This document shows positions 18,259-27,385 of a stretch of 64,000 nt of DNA, piece by piece. The notes under the pieces are model-generated. The model was not told the origin of the DNA. It saw only the letters and a program-made list of their open reading frames with translations, and ran no database searches. Made by a program: the position numbers and the translations under genes. Numbering within the stretch: the stretch's first letter is position 1; every line of letters starts with the position of its first letter. The stretch is taken from contig JACEUQ010000001.1 of NCBI GenBank assembly GCA_024998815.1, positions 1,612,001-1,676,000 of the forward strand. Reading direction: 5' to 3'. The stretch is from Opitutus sp. (GTDB taxonomy: Bacteria; Verrucomicrobiota; Verrucomicrobiia; Opitutales; Opitutaceae).

Positions 18259-18870
18259 TTAGAAGCGGGAGTAGAACTCAACGATGAGCTGCTCGTTGAT
18301 GTTGGCAGCGATTTCGTCGCGGTTAGGCAGACGATTGACCACGGCCTTGAATTGCTCGGCGTTGAGCGAGAGCCAGCCCGGGACGGGACGGCCGCGGTTC
18401 TCTTCCAAGTTGCGCTGGGCAAGCTGGCGGGAGGACGCGAGGTTCTTGATCTCGATCTCGTCGCCGGCCTTGATGACGGCGCTGGCGATGTCGAGCTTGT
18501 GACCATTAACGCGCACGTGGCCGTGGCCAACGAGCTGACGGGCGGCGGCGCGGCTCTTGGCGAAACCAAGGAGGTAAACGACGCTGTCCAGACGGGTCTC
18601 GAGGAGCTGCAAGAAGCGCTCGCCGGTGACGCCGCGCTCGCGCTTGGCGATTTCGAAGGTGCGGCGGAATTGACGCTCGAGCAGACCGTAGGTGTAACGG
18701 AGCTTCTGCTTTTCGTTCAAGCCGACGGCGTACTCGGAGAGCTTGCGGCGGAGCTTGGGGCCGTGTTGCCCTGGGGGGAAGTTGCGTTTCTCAAACGCCT
18801 TGGTCGCGCCGAAGATCGGCGTGGCGAAACGGCGGCTGATGCGGGTGGTAGGACCTGTGTAACGTGCCAT
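18259..18870 (-). CDS. rpsD: 30S ribosomal protein S4
   Basis: A 203-residue protein. An N-terminal S4 region (ARYTGPTTRISRRF) is followed by an S4 RNA-binding domain at about residues 92-155 (RLDSVVYLLGFAKSRAAARQLVGHGHVRVNG). There is no N-terminal zinc-binding cysteine cluster, so this is the zinc-free form. It is a primary 16S rRNA binder and often the translational regulator of the alpha operon. Confidence 0.97.
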   Translation of the reverse strand: MARYTGPTTRISRRFATPIFGATKAFEKRNFPPGQHGPKLRRKLSEYAVGLNEKQKLRYTYGLLERQFRRTFEIAKRERGVTGERFLQLLETRLDSVVYLLGFAKSRAAARQLVGHGHVRVNGHKLDIASAVIKAGDEIEIKNLASSRQLAQRNLEENRGRPVPGWLSLNAEQFKAVVNRLPNRDEIAANINEQLIVEFYSRF

Positions 18871-18916
18871 GATGGGTTACTGTTAAATGAATTCCGTGAT
18901 GAGGATAAGCGTCAGA

Positions 18917-19531
18917 TTAGACGCGACGGCGCTTACGGGGACGGCAGCCGTTGTGCGGCACCGGGGTAACGTCGATGATGGTGTTGATTTCCAGACCGAT
19001 GGCCTGGAGGGCGCGAATGGCGCTGTCGCGGCCGAGGCCGGGACCGGAAACCTTGATCACGACATCCTTAAGACCATGGGACATGGCGTTACGGGCGGCG
19101 TCTTGGGCGACGACCTGGGCGGCGTAGGCGGTGGACTTACGCGAACCGCGGAAGTTGCACTTGCCTGCGCTGGACCAAGCGATGACCTGACCTTTTTGGT
19201 CGGTGATCGAAACGATCGTGTTGTTGAAAGAAGCGAGGATGTTGGCGACGCCGGAAACGACGTTCTTGGAGCCCTTGGCCTTGCGGATCTTGATCGTACC
19301 GAGCTCTTCTTTGAGAAGGTCTTCGGCGGTGGGCTGCTTGGCGACGCCACCGATGAGCTCGACGGGCTTCTGCTCAGCCGCAGGAGCGGGAGCAGCGCCT
19401 TCGGCACCATCGGTTTTGGGGGCCTTGGAAGCCTTGGCAGGCTTATCGGCAGCGGGAGATTTGACCTCGGCGCCGGCAGCGGCGACCTTCGGGGTCTTTT
19501 CTTTCTTAGGAGCGGACTTTTCTTCAGCCAT
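18917..19531 (-). CDS. rpsK: 30S ribosomal protein S11 with long N-terminal extension
   Basis: At 204 residues it is much longer than the usual ~130. The conserved core starts at about residue 80 ([26 protein letters not shown]) and ends in the typical [11 protein letters not shown]. The first ~75 residues are a Lys/Ala/Glu/Pro-rich, probably disordered extension ([12 protein letters not shown]...). The ATG at 19531 is 12 bp after the rpsM stop, which supports the long form. Confidence 0.95.
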   Translation of the reverse strand: MAEEKSAPKKEKTPKVAAAGAEVKSPAADKPAKASKAPKTDGAEGAAPAPAAEQKPVELIGGVAKQPTAEDLLKEELGTIKIRKAKGSKNVVSGVANILASFNNTIVSITDQKGQVIAWSSAGKCNFRGSRKSTAYAAQVVAQDAARNAMSHGLKDVVIKVSGPGLGRDSAIRALQAIGLEINTIIDVTPVPHNGCRPRKRRRV

Positions 19532-19543
19532 GGTAGTAAATTT

Positions 19544-19921
19544 TTATTCTTTGGCCTTGGTGACGCCGACGGTACGGCGCGGGCCCTTGCGGGTGCGGGC
19601 ATTGGTGCTCGTGCGCTGACCGCGAACGGGCAGGCTCTTGCGGTGGCGAACGCCACGGTAGCAATTAATCGCCTGGAGGCGCTTCAGGTTGCCCATGAGC
19701 TCACGGCGGAGATCGCCCTCAACCACCCACTTGTTCTCAGTGATGATGTGAAGGATTTTGTTGAGCTGCTCCTCAGTGAGGGCTTCAGCGCGGGAGTCGG
19801 GATCAATACCGACTTCTTTAACGATCAGGTCCGCGCGGACGGGACCGATTCCGTAGATGTAACGGAGGGCAAACGCGATTTTCTTCTTCGCGGGAATATC
19901 AACACCGAGAATACGTGGCAT
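19544..19921 (-). CDS. rpsM: 30S ribosomal protein S13
   Basis: A 125-residue protein starting [21 protein letters not shown]. It has the helix-hairpin-helix region and the C-terminal [19 protein letters not shown] tail that reaches the P-site tRNA. It is preceded by map. The rpmJ (L36) gene usually found just upstream is absent from the 86-bp gap. Confidence 0.97.
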   Translation of the reverse strand: MPRILGVDIPAKKKIAFALRYIYGIGPVRADLIVKEVGIDPDSRAEALTEEQLNKILHIITENKWVVEGDLRRELMGNLKRLQAINCYRGVRHRKSLPVRGQRTSTNARTRKGPRRTVGVTKAKE

Positions 19922-20007
19922 GGATGGTTGGGTTTAGGGACGTTGGAAGGTTGAGCAACAGGACCGCAGCGCAAGGCATTTGGTCCGGAAAGTTTTAGGG
20001 AAAGTGT

Positions 20008-20778
20008 TTAATTAGCCTTTGGGATCGTGAGGATCTCAGGGCCGGTTTCAGTGGTGAGCACGGTGTGTTCGAAGTGTGCGGAGGGAGAGTTGTCAGCGGT
20101 GACAATCGTCCAGCCGTCACTTAGGGTCTTGGTCCGATAGGTCCCCAGATTGACCATGGGCTCGATCGCCAATGTCATACCTGGCTTGATTTTTTCACCT
20201 GCATTGCGGCGGCCGAAGTTGGGGATTTGCGGGTCTTCGTGCATCGAAATACCAACCCCATGACCGACCAGATCGCGAACGACGCCAAAGCCGTGGGCTT
20301 CGACGTGAGTTTGAATGGTATGGGAGATATCGCCGATGCGATTGCCGACGATCGCCTGCTTAATCCCGAGGTAAAGCGCCTCTTCAGAGACGCGTAACAA
20401 CTCGGCAATTTTAGGGGAAACCGTGCCCAGCGGTACGGTGGTGGCGTTGTCACCAATGTAGCCGTTATATTCAATAACGACATCCAAAGAGACCACATCG
20501 CCATCGTGCAAAACGCGCTTCAGCGAACCGATTCCGTGTACCACTTCTTCGTTAACCGAAAGACAGGTGTAAGCGGGAAACCGGCGGCTGCCGATTTTGT
20601 AACCATAACAAGCGCTCCTAGCTCCGTGCTGCGACATAAAGTCGCGTGCAGCTTGATCCAAGTCATAAGTCGTAATCCCCGGACGAACGAGCTCTTTGAG
20701 CTGTTTTAACACGAGGGCGGCAATCGCACAGGATTCACGCATCCGCATGATCCCTTCTTTATTTTTAATGGGAATCAT
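20008..20778 (-). CDS. map: methionine aminopeptidase, type I
   Basis: A 256-residue enzyme that removes initiator Met from nascent proteins. Metal ligands are recognisable: D in VSLDVVIEYNG, D in YIGDNATT, H in GHGVGISMHEDP, E in LAIEPMVN and E in FEHTVLTTETG. It overlaps the upstream adenylate-kinase-like gene by 4 bp. Its place between secY/adk and rpsM is the standard spc-alpha junction. Confidence 0.97.
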   Translation of the reverse strand: MIPIKNKEGIMRMRESCAIAALVLKQLKELVRPGITTYDLDQAARDFMSQHGARSACYGYKIGSRRFPAYTCLSVNEEVVHGIGSLKRVLHDGDVVSLDVVIEYNGYIGDNATTVPLGTVSPKIAELLRVSEEALYLGIKQAIVGNRIGDISHTIQTHVEAHGFGVVRDLVGHGVGISMHEDPQIPNFGRRNAGEKIKPGMTLAIEPMVNLGTYRTKTLSDGWTIVTADNSPSAHFEHTVLTTETGPEILTIPKAN

Positions 20779-21239
20779 AGGACTGCAAATTCAGGGGCTT
20801 CGATGAGAAGGCCCAAAGTGCGATAGTGCTCAACGAGTAACTCGGCGGAGTCAGATAAAGGAATGACGCCGTGAAGATTTTCATCACGGGCATCAAGCCA
20901 CTCGTCGAACACTTTGGCTTGGAGCAACGTAGCCGGGAAGCCAATTAAGGCGAAACCCGCATCAGGTTTACGTGCCCAAAACCAACGACGCACGAGTGCG
21001 AGGGTGGTTTCGTCCGACAGGGGTGATTCCTGGCGGATCGCCCGTTCGACCATTTGGCCGAGGGACGATGCACGTGAAATCTCTCGCTGAATCAAGTCAA
21101 CGAGAGAGACGTGCTCAATATTCAAAGAACGAAGCTGATTCTCCCACATTCCAGTGGAGCATGGAGAGGAACCGAGCAGTAAGAACTTCTGTTGGGCCGG
21201 AGGGCCGTAAGAAGAAAAGAGGTCAAAGCTTTCAGTCAC
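20775..21239 (-). CDS. degenerate adenylate-kinase-like protein in the adk position
   Basis: A 154-residue protein, against about 215 for adenylate kinase. Alignable features are a P-loop-like start (FLLLGSSPCSTG in place of GxPGxGKGT, with no Lys), the NMP-binding region LGQMVERAIRQESPLSDETTLALVRRW, and IGFPATLLQAKVFDEWL in place of DGFPRTxxQA. The LID domain is missing. It lies exactly where adk normally sits, between secY and map, and is translationally coupled to map by a 4-bp overlap. It is probably an inactive descendant of adk that has kept a structural or regulatory role (inference). A functional adk should be elsewhere in the genome. Confidence 0.75.
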   Translation of the reverse strand: MTESFDLFSSYGPPAQQKFLLLGSSPCSTGMWENQLRSLNIEHVSLVDLIQREISRASSLGQMVERAIRQESPLSDETTLALVRRWFWARKPDAGFALIGFPATLLQAKVFDEWLDARDENLHGVIPLSDSAELLVEHYRTLGLLIEAPEFAVL

Positions 21240-21257
21240 TACCGACGAAGTAAAGCT

Positions 21258-22760
21258 TTATTTCAAAAGAATTCGATAAGCCCAAATACCCACACCAAGC
21301 GCGAGGAGCACAAGGACGGGCACGGCCAACTTCATCACGGCCTCGGAACTGAGGGCATCACTTGTGGCACTGGGAGAATTCGAACTGCGAGCGCGTACGC
21401 GGCCCTTCTTAAGGAATCCGTCGTAGTGGCGCTGCAACAGGAAGGTCTCGATCTGCTTCATCGTATCCAAAATCACGCCCACCGTGATCAGCATGCCGGT
21501 GCCGCCGAAAAACACAGCCAATCGTTGAGGAACGTTAAGCTCGAAGAGGAAAATGTCGGGCATAACGGCAATCAGCGTCAAAAAGATAGCGCCAGCCAAA
21601 GTCATGCGGGTCATGATGAAATCCAGAAACTTTGCGGTGGGAGCACCGGGACGCACGCCAGGAATATAACCGCCGTATTTCTTCAGGTCATCGGCAATCT
21701 GAATGGGTTTGAACATGACCGACACCCAGAAATAGCTGAAGAAAAGGATCAGGGTCGCCATGGAGGCGTAATACACCCAGTGGCCACGCAACAAGTTTTG
21801 TGCAAACTCGGTGAGGAACTTCATATCGAAGGCAGCCCCCACTTGGGAGAAAATCTGCTGGGGAAAAAGCAAAATGGCGCTGGCGAAAATCACGGGCATG
21901 ACACCGGAATAATTGACCTTGAGGGGAAGGAAGGAGCTTTGACCGCCCATGACCTTGTTACCAACAACCCGCTTGGCATACTGAACCGGAATCTTACGCT
22001 GGCCCTGCACAACCAGAATGATTCCCATCGTCACAAGAACGAACAGAAGGATCATAACAACCGCCTGCGGCAAACCAAGGCCCTTAACACCAATGGCCGG
22101 GAAAAACAACTGGTAGGCGGTTGCGGCTGCACCGGGGATGTCGGCCAAAATACCAACAGAAATGAGCAACGAAACGCCGTTACCGATGCCGCGCTGGGTA
22201 ATCTGCTCGCCCAACCACATGAGAAGGAGCGTACCGGCAGTCATGAAGACAACCGAAGTAATTAAGAACCAAGCTTTTGGCGCAATCACGATTGAGCCAT
22301 AGACATTGACATCGAAATTAGACCCGAACAGGCGCGCCGGATTTTCCAGGGCCAAAATCAAGAGCGTACCCTGAACCAAACAAATGATGAGCGTGGCGTA
22401 GCGGGTATACTGAGTGAGTTTTTGGCGGCCCACATCACCCTCTTGCGAGAGGCGGCTAAGGGCGGGAACCACAGCCGTCATCAATTGAAAGATGATCGAT
22501 GCGCTGATGTAGGGCATGATGCCTAGGGCGAAAACAGCACCTTTAACAAGTGCGCCACCCGTGAACATGTTGTAGAGACCAACCAAAGCGCCGCCGTTAC
22601 TGCCGGCTTGGTCCTTGAAAAAGGCAGCCAAGGGCGCGGGATTGAGGCCGGGGAGCGGGATATGCGCACCCACACGGGCGACAAAAAGGAGTGCCAACGT
22701 ATAAAAAATACGGGAGCGAAGCTCAGGGATCTTCAGGGAATTCGTGAATGCAGAGAGCAC
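21258..22760 (-). CDS. secY: protein translocase subunit SecY, with extra C-terminal membrane helix
   Basis: A 500-residue channel protein with the usual ten membrane helices. Recognisable segments are RIFYTLALLFVARVGAHIPLPG at the start, QGTLLILALENPA, QRGIGNGVSLLI and the cytosolic loop PVQYAKRVVG. Ordinary SecY ends soon after the segment here reading YDGFLKKGRVRAR. This protein continues with a Ser-rich linker and a further hydrophobic helix (MKLAVPVLVLLALGVGIWA), then ends RILLK. It is preceded by an intrinsic terminator after rplO. Confidence 0.96.
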   Translation of the reverse strand: MLSAFTNSLKIPELRSRIFYTLALLFVARVGAHIPLPGLNPAPLAAFFKDQAGSNGGALVGLYNMFTGGALVKGAVFALGIMPYISASIIFQLMTAVVPALSRLSQEGDVGRQKLTQYTRYATLIICLVQGTLLILALENPARLFGSNFDVNVYGSIVIAPKAWFLITSVVFMTAGTLLLMWLGEQITQRGIGNGVSLLISVGILADIPGAAATAYQLFFPAIGVKGLGLPQAVVMILLFVLVTMGIILVVQGQRKIPVQYAKRVVGNKVMGGQSSFLPLKVNYSGVMPVIFASAILLFPQQIFSQVGAAFDMKFLTEFAQNLLRGHWVYYASMATLILFFSYFWVSVMFKPIQIADDLKKYGGYIPGVRPGAPTAKFLDFIMTRMTLAGAIFLTLIAVMPDIFLFELNVPQRLAVFFGGTGMLITVGVILDTMKQIETFLLQRHYDGFLKKGRVRARSSNSPSATSDALSSEAVMKLAVPVLVLLALGVGIWAYRILLK

Positions 22761-22791
22761 GGCAATAAATCGGAGGACAGGAAATCAGAAT

Positions 22792-22826
22792 AAAAAAAAG
22801 GCCGCGCGATATAATTTCGCGCGGCC
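22792..22826 (-). terminator. intrinsic terminator between rplO and secY
   Basis: A 10-bp GC-rich stem (GGCCGCGCGA / TCGCGCGGCC) around a short AT loop, followed on the minus strand by TTTTTTTT. It lies in the 77-bp gap and would end or attenuate spc-operon transcription before secY. Confidence 0.85.
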
Positions 22827-22837
22827 TGCACCTAATA

Positions 22838-23284
22838 TTAGGCGACGATGGCCTGGCCGCCTGCGGCCTCAATCTTGGCCTTGGCGGTGTCGGAGAACTT
22901 GGCGGCAGTCACCTTGAAGGCGCGCGTGAGTTCACCGGTACCGAGAACCTTGAGCAGTTTTTTGTCACCGCGAACGAGGCCGAGCTTGGTGAGGATCTCG
23001 GAGTTGAGCTCCGTGATGCTAGCGTCAAGCTTGGCAAATTCGCCGATGTTAACCACCTCGGGAGCATTGCGGAATGCAGCCTGGTTGAAGCCGCGATGGG
23101 GCAACTTACGATAAAGGGGCATCTGGCCGCCTTCGAAGCCGGGACGGATGGAGCTACCGGAGCGGGCCGATTGGCCCTTACCGCCGCGACCGGAGGTCTT
23201 ACCGTGGCCGCTGCCTTCGCCGCAGCCTACGCGCTTCTTACGGTGGACAGCGCCTTTAACGTTCTTAAGTTCGTGGAGTTTCAT
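22838..23284 (-). CDS. rplO: 50S ribosomal protein L15
   Basis: A 148-residue protein. The Gly-rich N-terminal tail GSGHGKTSGRGGKGQ is typical, followed by FEGGQMPLYRKLPHRGF. It directly follows rpsE; the usual rpmD (L30) gene between them is missing (only a 70-bp gap). It is followed by a strong intrinsic terminator. Confidence 0.97.
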   Translation of the reverse strand: MKLHELKNVKGAVHRKKRVGCGEGSGHGKTSGRGGKGQSARSGSSIRPGFEGGQMPLYRKLPHRGFNQAAFRNAPEVVNIGEFAKLDASITELNSEILTKLGLVRGDKKLLKVLGTGELTRAFKVTAAKFSDTAKAKIEAAGGQAIVA

Positions 23285-23354
23285 GTATTTTCCTAAATGG
23301 GTCGCCCCACCCTACTATATAGTAAGGTGGGACTCGGATTATTCTTTAACCAGA

Positions 23355-23918
23355 TTAAGCCGAACGGGCGGCTTTGATTTGCTCGGCGGTACGCAGCTGC
23401 AAGAGACCGTTGAGGGTCGCATGCACCACAGCAATGTGATTGCTGGAACCGCTGGACTTGGTGAGGATGTTCTTGATGCCAGCAGCCTCAAGCACGGCGC
23501 GAACGGCACCACCGGCGATGAGGCCGGTACCGGTCGAAGCGGGCTTCAGGAGGACCTTGCCGCCGTCGGCAATACCCATGACATCGTGCGGGATCGTGTC
23601 GCCCTTGAGCTGCACGGTCACGAAGTTCTTCTTGGCGTTCTCGGTGCTCTTTTTGATAGCATCGGGAACCTCGTTGGCTTTGCCGTAACCGACACCAACG
23701 CGACCTTTACGGTCACCAACTACGCAAATGGCGGAGAAGCTGAAGCGACGACCACCCTTAACGACTTTAGCGCAACGGTTAATGAAAACGATCTTTTCAA
23801 CCAACTCGTTACCATGCTCGTCGTAGGACTTCGGGATCTCGCGAGGACCGCGATTTTCCCGACGGGGCGGACGCTGCTGCTGATCACCAGCGGGAGCTGC
23901 AGGAGGAATAGTGCTCAT
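23355..23918 (-). CDS. rpsE: 30S ribosomal protein S5
   Basis: A 187-residue protein. The S5 N-terminal RNA-binding domain ([18 protein letters not shown]) is followed by the C-terminal domain with [14 protein letters not shown] and [15 protein letters not shown]. About 35 residues rich in Pro/Gln/Arg precede the core and form a disordered extension. It starts 4 bp after the rplR stop. Confidence 0.97.
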   Translation of the reverse strand: MSTIPPAAPAGDQQQRPPRRENRGPREIPKSYDEHGNELVEKIVFINRCAKVVKGGRRFSFSAICVVGDRKGRVGVGYGKANEVPDAIKKSTENAKKNFVTVQLKGDTIPHDVMGIADGGKVLLKPASTGTGLIAGGAVRAVLEAAGIKNILTKSSGSSNHIAVVHATLNGLLQLRTAEQIKAARSA

Positions 23919-23921
23919 AGA

Positions 23922-24284
23922 TTAGAATGCGAGACCACCTTCGCGAGCGGCATCTGCGAAGACTTTAACTTTACCGTGGTAGAGAGCGCCGCAGCGATCG
24001 AACACAACGGAGGTGATACCGGCGGCCTTGGCCTTAGCGGCGAAAGCTGCACCAAGGGACTTGGCACCGGCGATGTTGGCGGAGAGCTCCAGCTTGCGCA
24101 GGTCGGCATCGAGGCTCGAGAGGAAGGCCAGCGTGGTGCCGGCTTGGTCGTCGATAGCTTGTGCGTAGATGTGCTTGCTGGTGAAGCGAACAGCCAAACG
24201 GGGACGGAGGGCCGTGCCGAAAACCTTCTTGCGAATGCGCCAACGACGCTTCTGGAGTAGGTCAGCTTTGCGAGTAGTGGACAT
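23922..24284 (-). CDS. rplR: 50S ribosomal protein L18
   Basis: A 120-residue protein, a 5S rRNA binder. Recognised by RRWRIRKKVFGTALRPRLAVRFTSKHIYAQAIDD and the C-terminal VVFDRCGALYHGKVKVFADAAREGGL. It sits between rplF and rpsE in standard spc order. Confidence 0.97.
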   Translation of the reverse strand: MSTTRKADLLQKRRWRIRKKVFGTALRPRLAVRFTSKHIYAQAIDDQAGTTLAFLSSLDADLRKLELSANIAGAKSLGAAFAAKAKAAGITSVVFDRCGALYHGKVKVFADAAREGGLAF

Positions 24285-24332
24285 TTATTTTTTATGCTCG
24301 GGAGAGCTAGTAAATTGTTATGATTACAAAGG

Positions 24333-24869
24333 TTAAGCGACCGTCTTGCCTTCTTTACGGCGGACGCGCTCGCCAACGATACGGACGCCCTTACCCTTGT
24401 ACGGCTCCGGCGGATAGTAGCTGCGGATGGTCGCAGTCACCATGCCAACAAGCTGCTTGTCAGCGCCCTCAACCTTGACCTTGGTCTGGTCGGCGACGGT
24501 GATTTTGATGCCCTCGGGGATGTCGAAAAGAATCGCGTGCGAATAACCGAGCGCGAGGTCAAGTTGCTTGCCCTTGAGGACAGCCTTGAAACCGACGCCC
24601 TGAATTTCGAGATCCTTAACGAAGCCTTCGGATACACCCTTGACCATGGCGGCGATCACCGAGCGAACGGTGCCGAACATGGCGCGGGAGAAACGACTCT
24701 CGTCGAGGGGCGCAATGGTGACAGTTTTGTCAGCATGCACAATGGAGACAACGGGAGCAAAAGTCTTAGCGACTTTGCCCTTGGGGCCTTCGACCGACAC
24801 GGTGTGTCCGGTAACGACGACCTTAACCTTGTCAGGAATGATAACTGGAATTTTGCCTACGCGTGACAT
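24333..24869 (-). CDS. rplF: 50S ribosomal protein L6
   Basis: A 178-residue protein. The start is the ATG encoding MSRVGKIPVIIP, the universal L6 beginning; the longer frame overlaps rpsH. It ends with the signature PEPYKGKGVRIVGERVRRKEGKT that contacts 23S rRNA. Confidence 0.97.
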   Translation of the reverse strand: MSRVGKIPVIIPDKVKVVVTGHTVSVEGPKGKVAKTFAPVVSIVHADKTVTIAPLDESRFSRAMFGTVRSVIAAMVKGVSEGFVKDLEIQGVGFKAVLKGKQLDLALGYSHAILFDIPEGIKITVADQTKVKVEGADKQLVGMVTATIRSYYPPEPYKGKGVRIVGERVRRKEGKTVA

Positions 24870-24885
24870 GTGGGTTTGTTCCAGG

Positions 24886-25278
24886 TTACCAGACTTTGCA
24901 GAGCAATTCGCCGCCAACTTTTTGGCGACGGGCATCTTGGTCCTTCAACAGGCCCTTCGAGGTCGAAAGGATGCTGATGCCGAGACCGTTCAGCACGCGG
25001 GGGATCTCCGTGTAGCTGTAGTAGAGGCGGCGACCGGGGGTCGAAACGCGGGAGAGATTTGTGACTGCCGGAGCGTTGTCCACATACTTGAGCTTAACAA
25101 CCAGGGTCTTGTGACCACGGTCATCAGTCGAAAGGGAAACGCCGGAGACAAAGCCTTCGGATTTAAGGATAGCGGCTAGGCTTTCCTTGAGGTTGGAGTG
25201 CGGCGATACGCACTCGGCGAGACCAGCTTTATACGCATTGCGTAGGCGGGTCAGGAAGTCGCTGACGGGATCTGTCAT
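24886..25278 (-). CDS. rpsH: 30S ribosomal protein S8
   Basis: A 130-residue protein beginning MTDPVSDFLTRLRNA. The C-terminal RNA-binding part has GLGISILSTSKGLLKDQDARRQKVGGELLC. S8 is often the spc-operon translational repressor in other bacteria. It lies 16 bp upstream of rplF. Confidence 0.97.
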   Translation of the reverse strand: MTDPVSDFLTRLRNAYKAGLAECVSPHSNLKESLAAILKSEGFVSGVSLSTDDRGHKTLVVKLKYVDNAPAVTNLSRVSTPGRRLYYSYTEIPRVLNGLGISILSTSKGLLKDQDARRQKVGGELLCKVW

Positions 25279-25338
25279 GGTGGATGTTGTTTTAGTAGAG
25301 CTCGCGGGTCATATCCGACCCCCGTGGCCCTGAAATTG

Positions 25339-25644
25339 TTACCAAGAGGACTTGGTCACGCCCGGGATCTTGCCGTTCAGAGCAAGCTCGCGGAAGGTGA
25401 TACGCGAAACGCCGAACTTGCGAATGAAGGCGCGAGGGCGACCGCTCATGGAGCAACGGTTACGAATGCGATTCTTCGCGGAGTTACGGGGGAGTTTCTG
25501 AAGCTTTTTCTGTGCGGCGAAAAACTCTTCGTCGTTCGTGACAGGATTAGCGAGGATGGCTTTGAGCTCGGCGCGTTGAACGGCGAACTTAGCGACGAGA
25601 GCCTTGCGCTTCTCGTTTTTGTTGATGGCGGATGTCTTCGGCAT
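25339..25644 (-). CDS. rpsN: 30S ribosomal protein S14 (long, zinc-free form)
   Basis: A 101-residue protein ending [27 protein letters not shown], typical of S14. It is the long form without the CxxC pairs of the zinc-binding type. It lies between rplE and rpsH. Confidence 0.97.
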   Translation of the reverse strand: MPKTSAINKNEKRKALVAKFAVQRAELKAILANPVTNDEEFFAAQKKLQKLPRNSAKNRIRNRCSMSGRPRAFIRKFGVSRITFRELALNGKIPGVTKSSW

Positions 25645-25656
25645 AACGAAAAAGGA

Positions 25657-26253
25657 TTAGGCTGCGTTGTTCTTGGCGGCGGCCGCGTCGGCGGCGACCT
25701 GCTGCTCGGTGCGACGGAAGGGCATGCCGAGGAGCTTGAGGAGTTCGCGGCCTTCGTCATCCGTGGATGCGGTGGTCACGATGGTGATATCAAGACCCAT
25801 GGCCTTCTTCACATTCTCAACGGTGATTTCCGGGAAAATGGTGAAGTCGGCGACGCCGAGATTGTAGTTGCCCTGACCGTCGAGCTTGGAGCCGACGCCG
25901 CGGAAGTCGCGGATAGTAGGAAGTGCTACCGCGAGAAGGCGATAGAGGAAATCCCACATGCGCTCACCACGGAGGGTGACGTGCGCACCGACGACCTGAC
26001 CCTCGCGCAGCTTGAAGTTCGAGATAGCCTTCTTGGACTTCGACAGAACTGGTTTTTGACCAGCAATGAGGGCAAGATCGCGCTGAATGTCGGCGATCTG
26101 GTTTTTGTCGGCTTCTGCATCAATACCCGTGTTGATGGAGATCTTTACGATCTTCGGCAACTGGTGGGTGTTTTTGTAGCCGCGGCTTTTGACCAAGGCA
26201 GGGACAACCTGCTCGGTGTAGTGTTTTTTAAGGAAAGGAGTGTTATTGCTCAT
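25657..26253 (-). CDS. rplE: 50S ribosomal protein L5
   Basis: A 198-residue protein. The ATG at 26253 (MSNNTPFLKKHYTEQV) is preferred over the one 15 bp upstream, because L5 normally begins with this segment. Conserved parts are KIVKISINTGID, QKPVLSKSKKAISNFKLREG and MGLDITIVTTASTDDEGRELL. The C-terminal ~20 residues are Ala/Asn-rich. A 123-bp gap with a hairpin separates it from rplX. Confidence 0.96.
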   Translation of the reverse strand: MSNNTPFLKKHYTEQVVPALVKSRGYKNTHQLPKIVKISINTGIDAEADKNQIADIQRDLALIAGQKPVLSKSKKAISNFKLREGQVVGAHVTLRGERMWDFLYRLLAVALPTIRDFRGVGSKLDGQGNYNLGVADFTIFPEITVENVKKAMGLDITIVTTASTDDEGRELLKLLGMPFRRTEQQVAADAAAAKNNAA

Positions 26254-26315
26254 TATGGTAAGAGCCACCGGATTACCGACCCGGATGGCAATTAGAGAGT
26301 GTGTAGAGGCGGAAA

Positions 26316-26348
26316 AGGGTCGAAGTTACATGAAGTAGCTTCGACCCT
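26316..26348. other. inverted repeat in the rplX-rplE gap
   Basis: Arms AGGGTCGAAG and CTTCGACCCT, 10 bp perfect, pair across a 13-nt centre that can extend the stem. On the minus strand a short TTTT follows. It may attenuate transcription or process the mRNA between rplX and rplE. Confidence 0.5.
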
Positions 26349-26376
26349 GGCAAGCCCTAATTTAATTATTTAGAGA

Positions 26377-26643
26377 TTAGGCCTTGGCGGCGCGTTTTTT
26401 GGACGCGTCGAACACGGCTTTCTTCTGCAGATTGGAAACGTGGACCGAACCCTCGCGCTCAACAATAGCGCCGGCGGGGTTGGCCTCGGACTTCTTCATG
26501 TGGCGCTTGAGCATCGCGACGCCTTCAACGCGAACGCGATCCTTAGCGGGAAGGATCTCGATGACTTTGCCCGATTTACCTTTTTGGGAACCGGCGATAA
26601 CGACGACATCGTCGCCGCGTTTTACGTGATATTTAACGGACAT
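26377..26643 (-). CDS. rplX: 50S ribosomal protein L24
   Basis: An 88-residue protein with the KOW motif near its start (KRGDDVVVIAGSQKGKSGKVIEILP). It is an assembly initiator of the large subunit. It follows rplN with a 1-bp gap. Confidence 0.97.
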   Translation of the reverse strand: MSVKYHVKRGDDVVVIAGSQKGKSGKVIEILPAKDRVRVEGVAMLKRHMKKSEANPAGAIVEREGSVHVSNLQKKAVFDASKKRAAKA

Positions 26644-26644
26644 G

Positions 26645-27010
26645 TTAGAGGACCTCCGGAGCGAGCGAGATGATCTTCATGAAGTTTTTCGCACGCAGTT
26701 CGCGAGCGACAGGGCCGAAGATACGGGTGCCCTTGGGATTGCCATCCGCAGTGAGGATGACGACGGCGTTGCTGTCGAAACGCAGGTAGCTACCATCGGC
26801 GCGGCGAACCGGAGCCTTGGTGCGGATGATGACGGCCTTGTGAACCTCACCCTTTTTCACGGAAGCATCGGTGGAGCTTTCCTTGATGTGGAGGGTGACG
26901 ACATCACCGACGCCAGCGGTGGTGGTGTTCTGACCTTTTTTGCTGATATACATCGCGCGACGAGCGCCTGTGTTATCAGCGACTTCTACCCATGAACGGA
27001 GTTGTAGCAT
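26645..27010 (-). CDS. rplN: 50S ribosomal protein L14
   Basis: A 121-residue protein. [20 protein letters not shown] and the C-terminal [23 protein letters not shown] identify it. It lies between rpsQ and rplX. Confidence 0.97.
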   Translation of the reverse strand: MLQLRSWVEVADNTGARRAMYISKKGQNTTTAGVGDVVTLHIKESSTDASVKKGEVHKAVIIRTKAPVRRADGSYLRFDSNAVVILTADGNPKGTRIFGPVARELRAKNFMKIISLAPEVL

Positions 27011-27040
27011 GACGGGTGTCTTTGTTAAATGTTATGGGAA

Positions 27041-27373
27041 TTAAGCCTTGGTCGTCTTGGTGGGGACGAGATCGGCAACATCATTTTCGCTGATCGCAGC
27101 GCCATCGGCGGCAACGGCAGCTTGAATGATTTTGACGATGCGCCAGCGCTTGAGGCGGCTCAGCGGACGAGTCTCCATGATCTCGACCTTGTCACCGACC
27201 TTGGTCTCGTTCTTCTCGTCGTGCACGTGCACAACGGTTTTACGATTGATGGTCTTCTGGTAACGCGGATGCGGGATCTTGTAGGGAACGGTAACCTTGA
27301 TGGACTTGTCGCCAGAGCGGCTGGTGACGAAACCGGTGAGGTCCTTGCGAGAATTGCGGGTCGTGGTGGACAT
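27041..27373 (-). CDS. rpsQ: 30S ribosomal protein S17
   Basis: A 110-residue protein with the OB fold signature (RKDLTGFVTSRSGDKSIKVTV, VHDEKNETKVGDKVEIMETRPLS). The C-terminal ~30 residues (VKIIQAAVAADGAAISEND...) extend beyond the usual end of S17. Confidence 0.97.
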   Translation of the reverse strand: MSTTTRNSRKDLTGFVTSRSGDKSIKVTVPYKIPHPRYQKTINRKTVVHVHDEKNETKVGDKVEIMETRPLSRLKRWRIVKIIQAAVAADGAAISENDVADLVPTKTTKA

Positions 27374-27385
27374 GTGGATATACGA

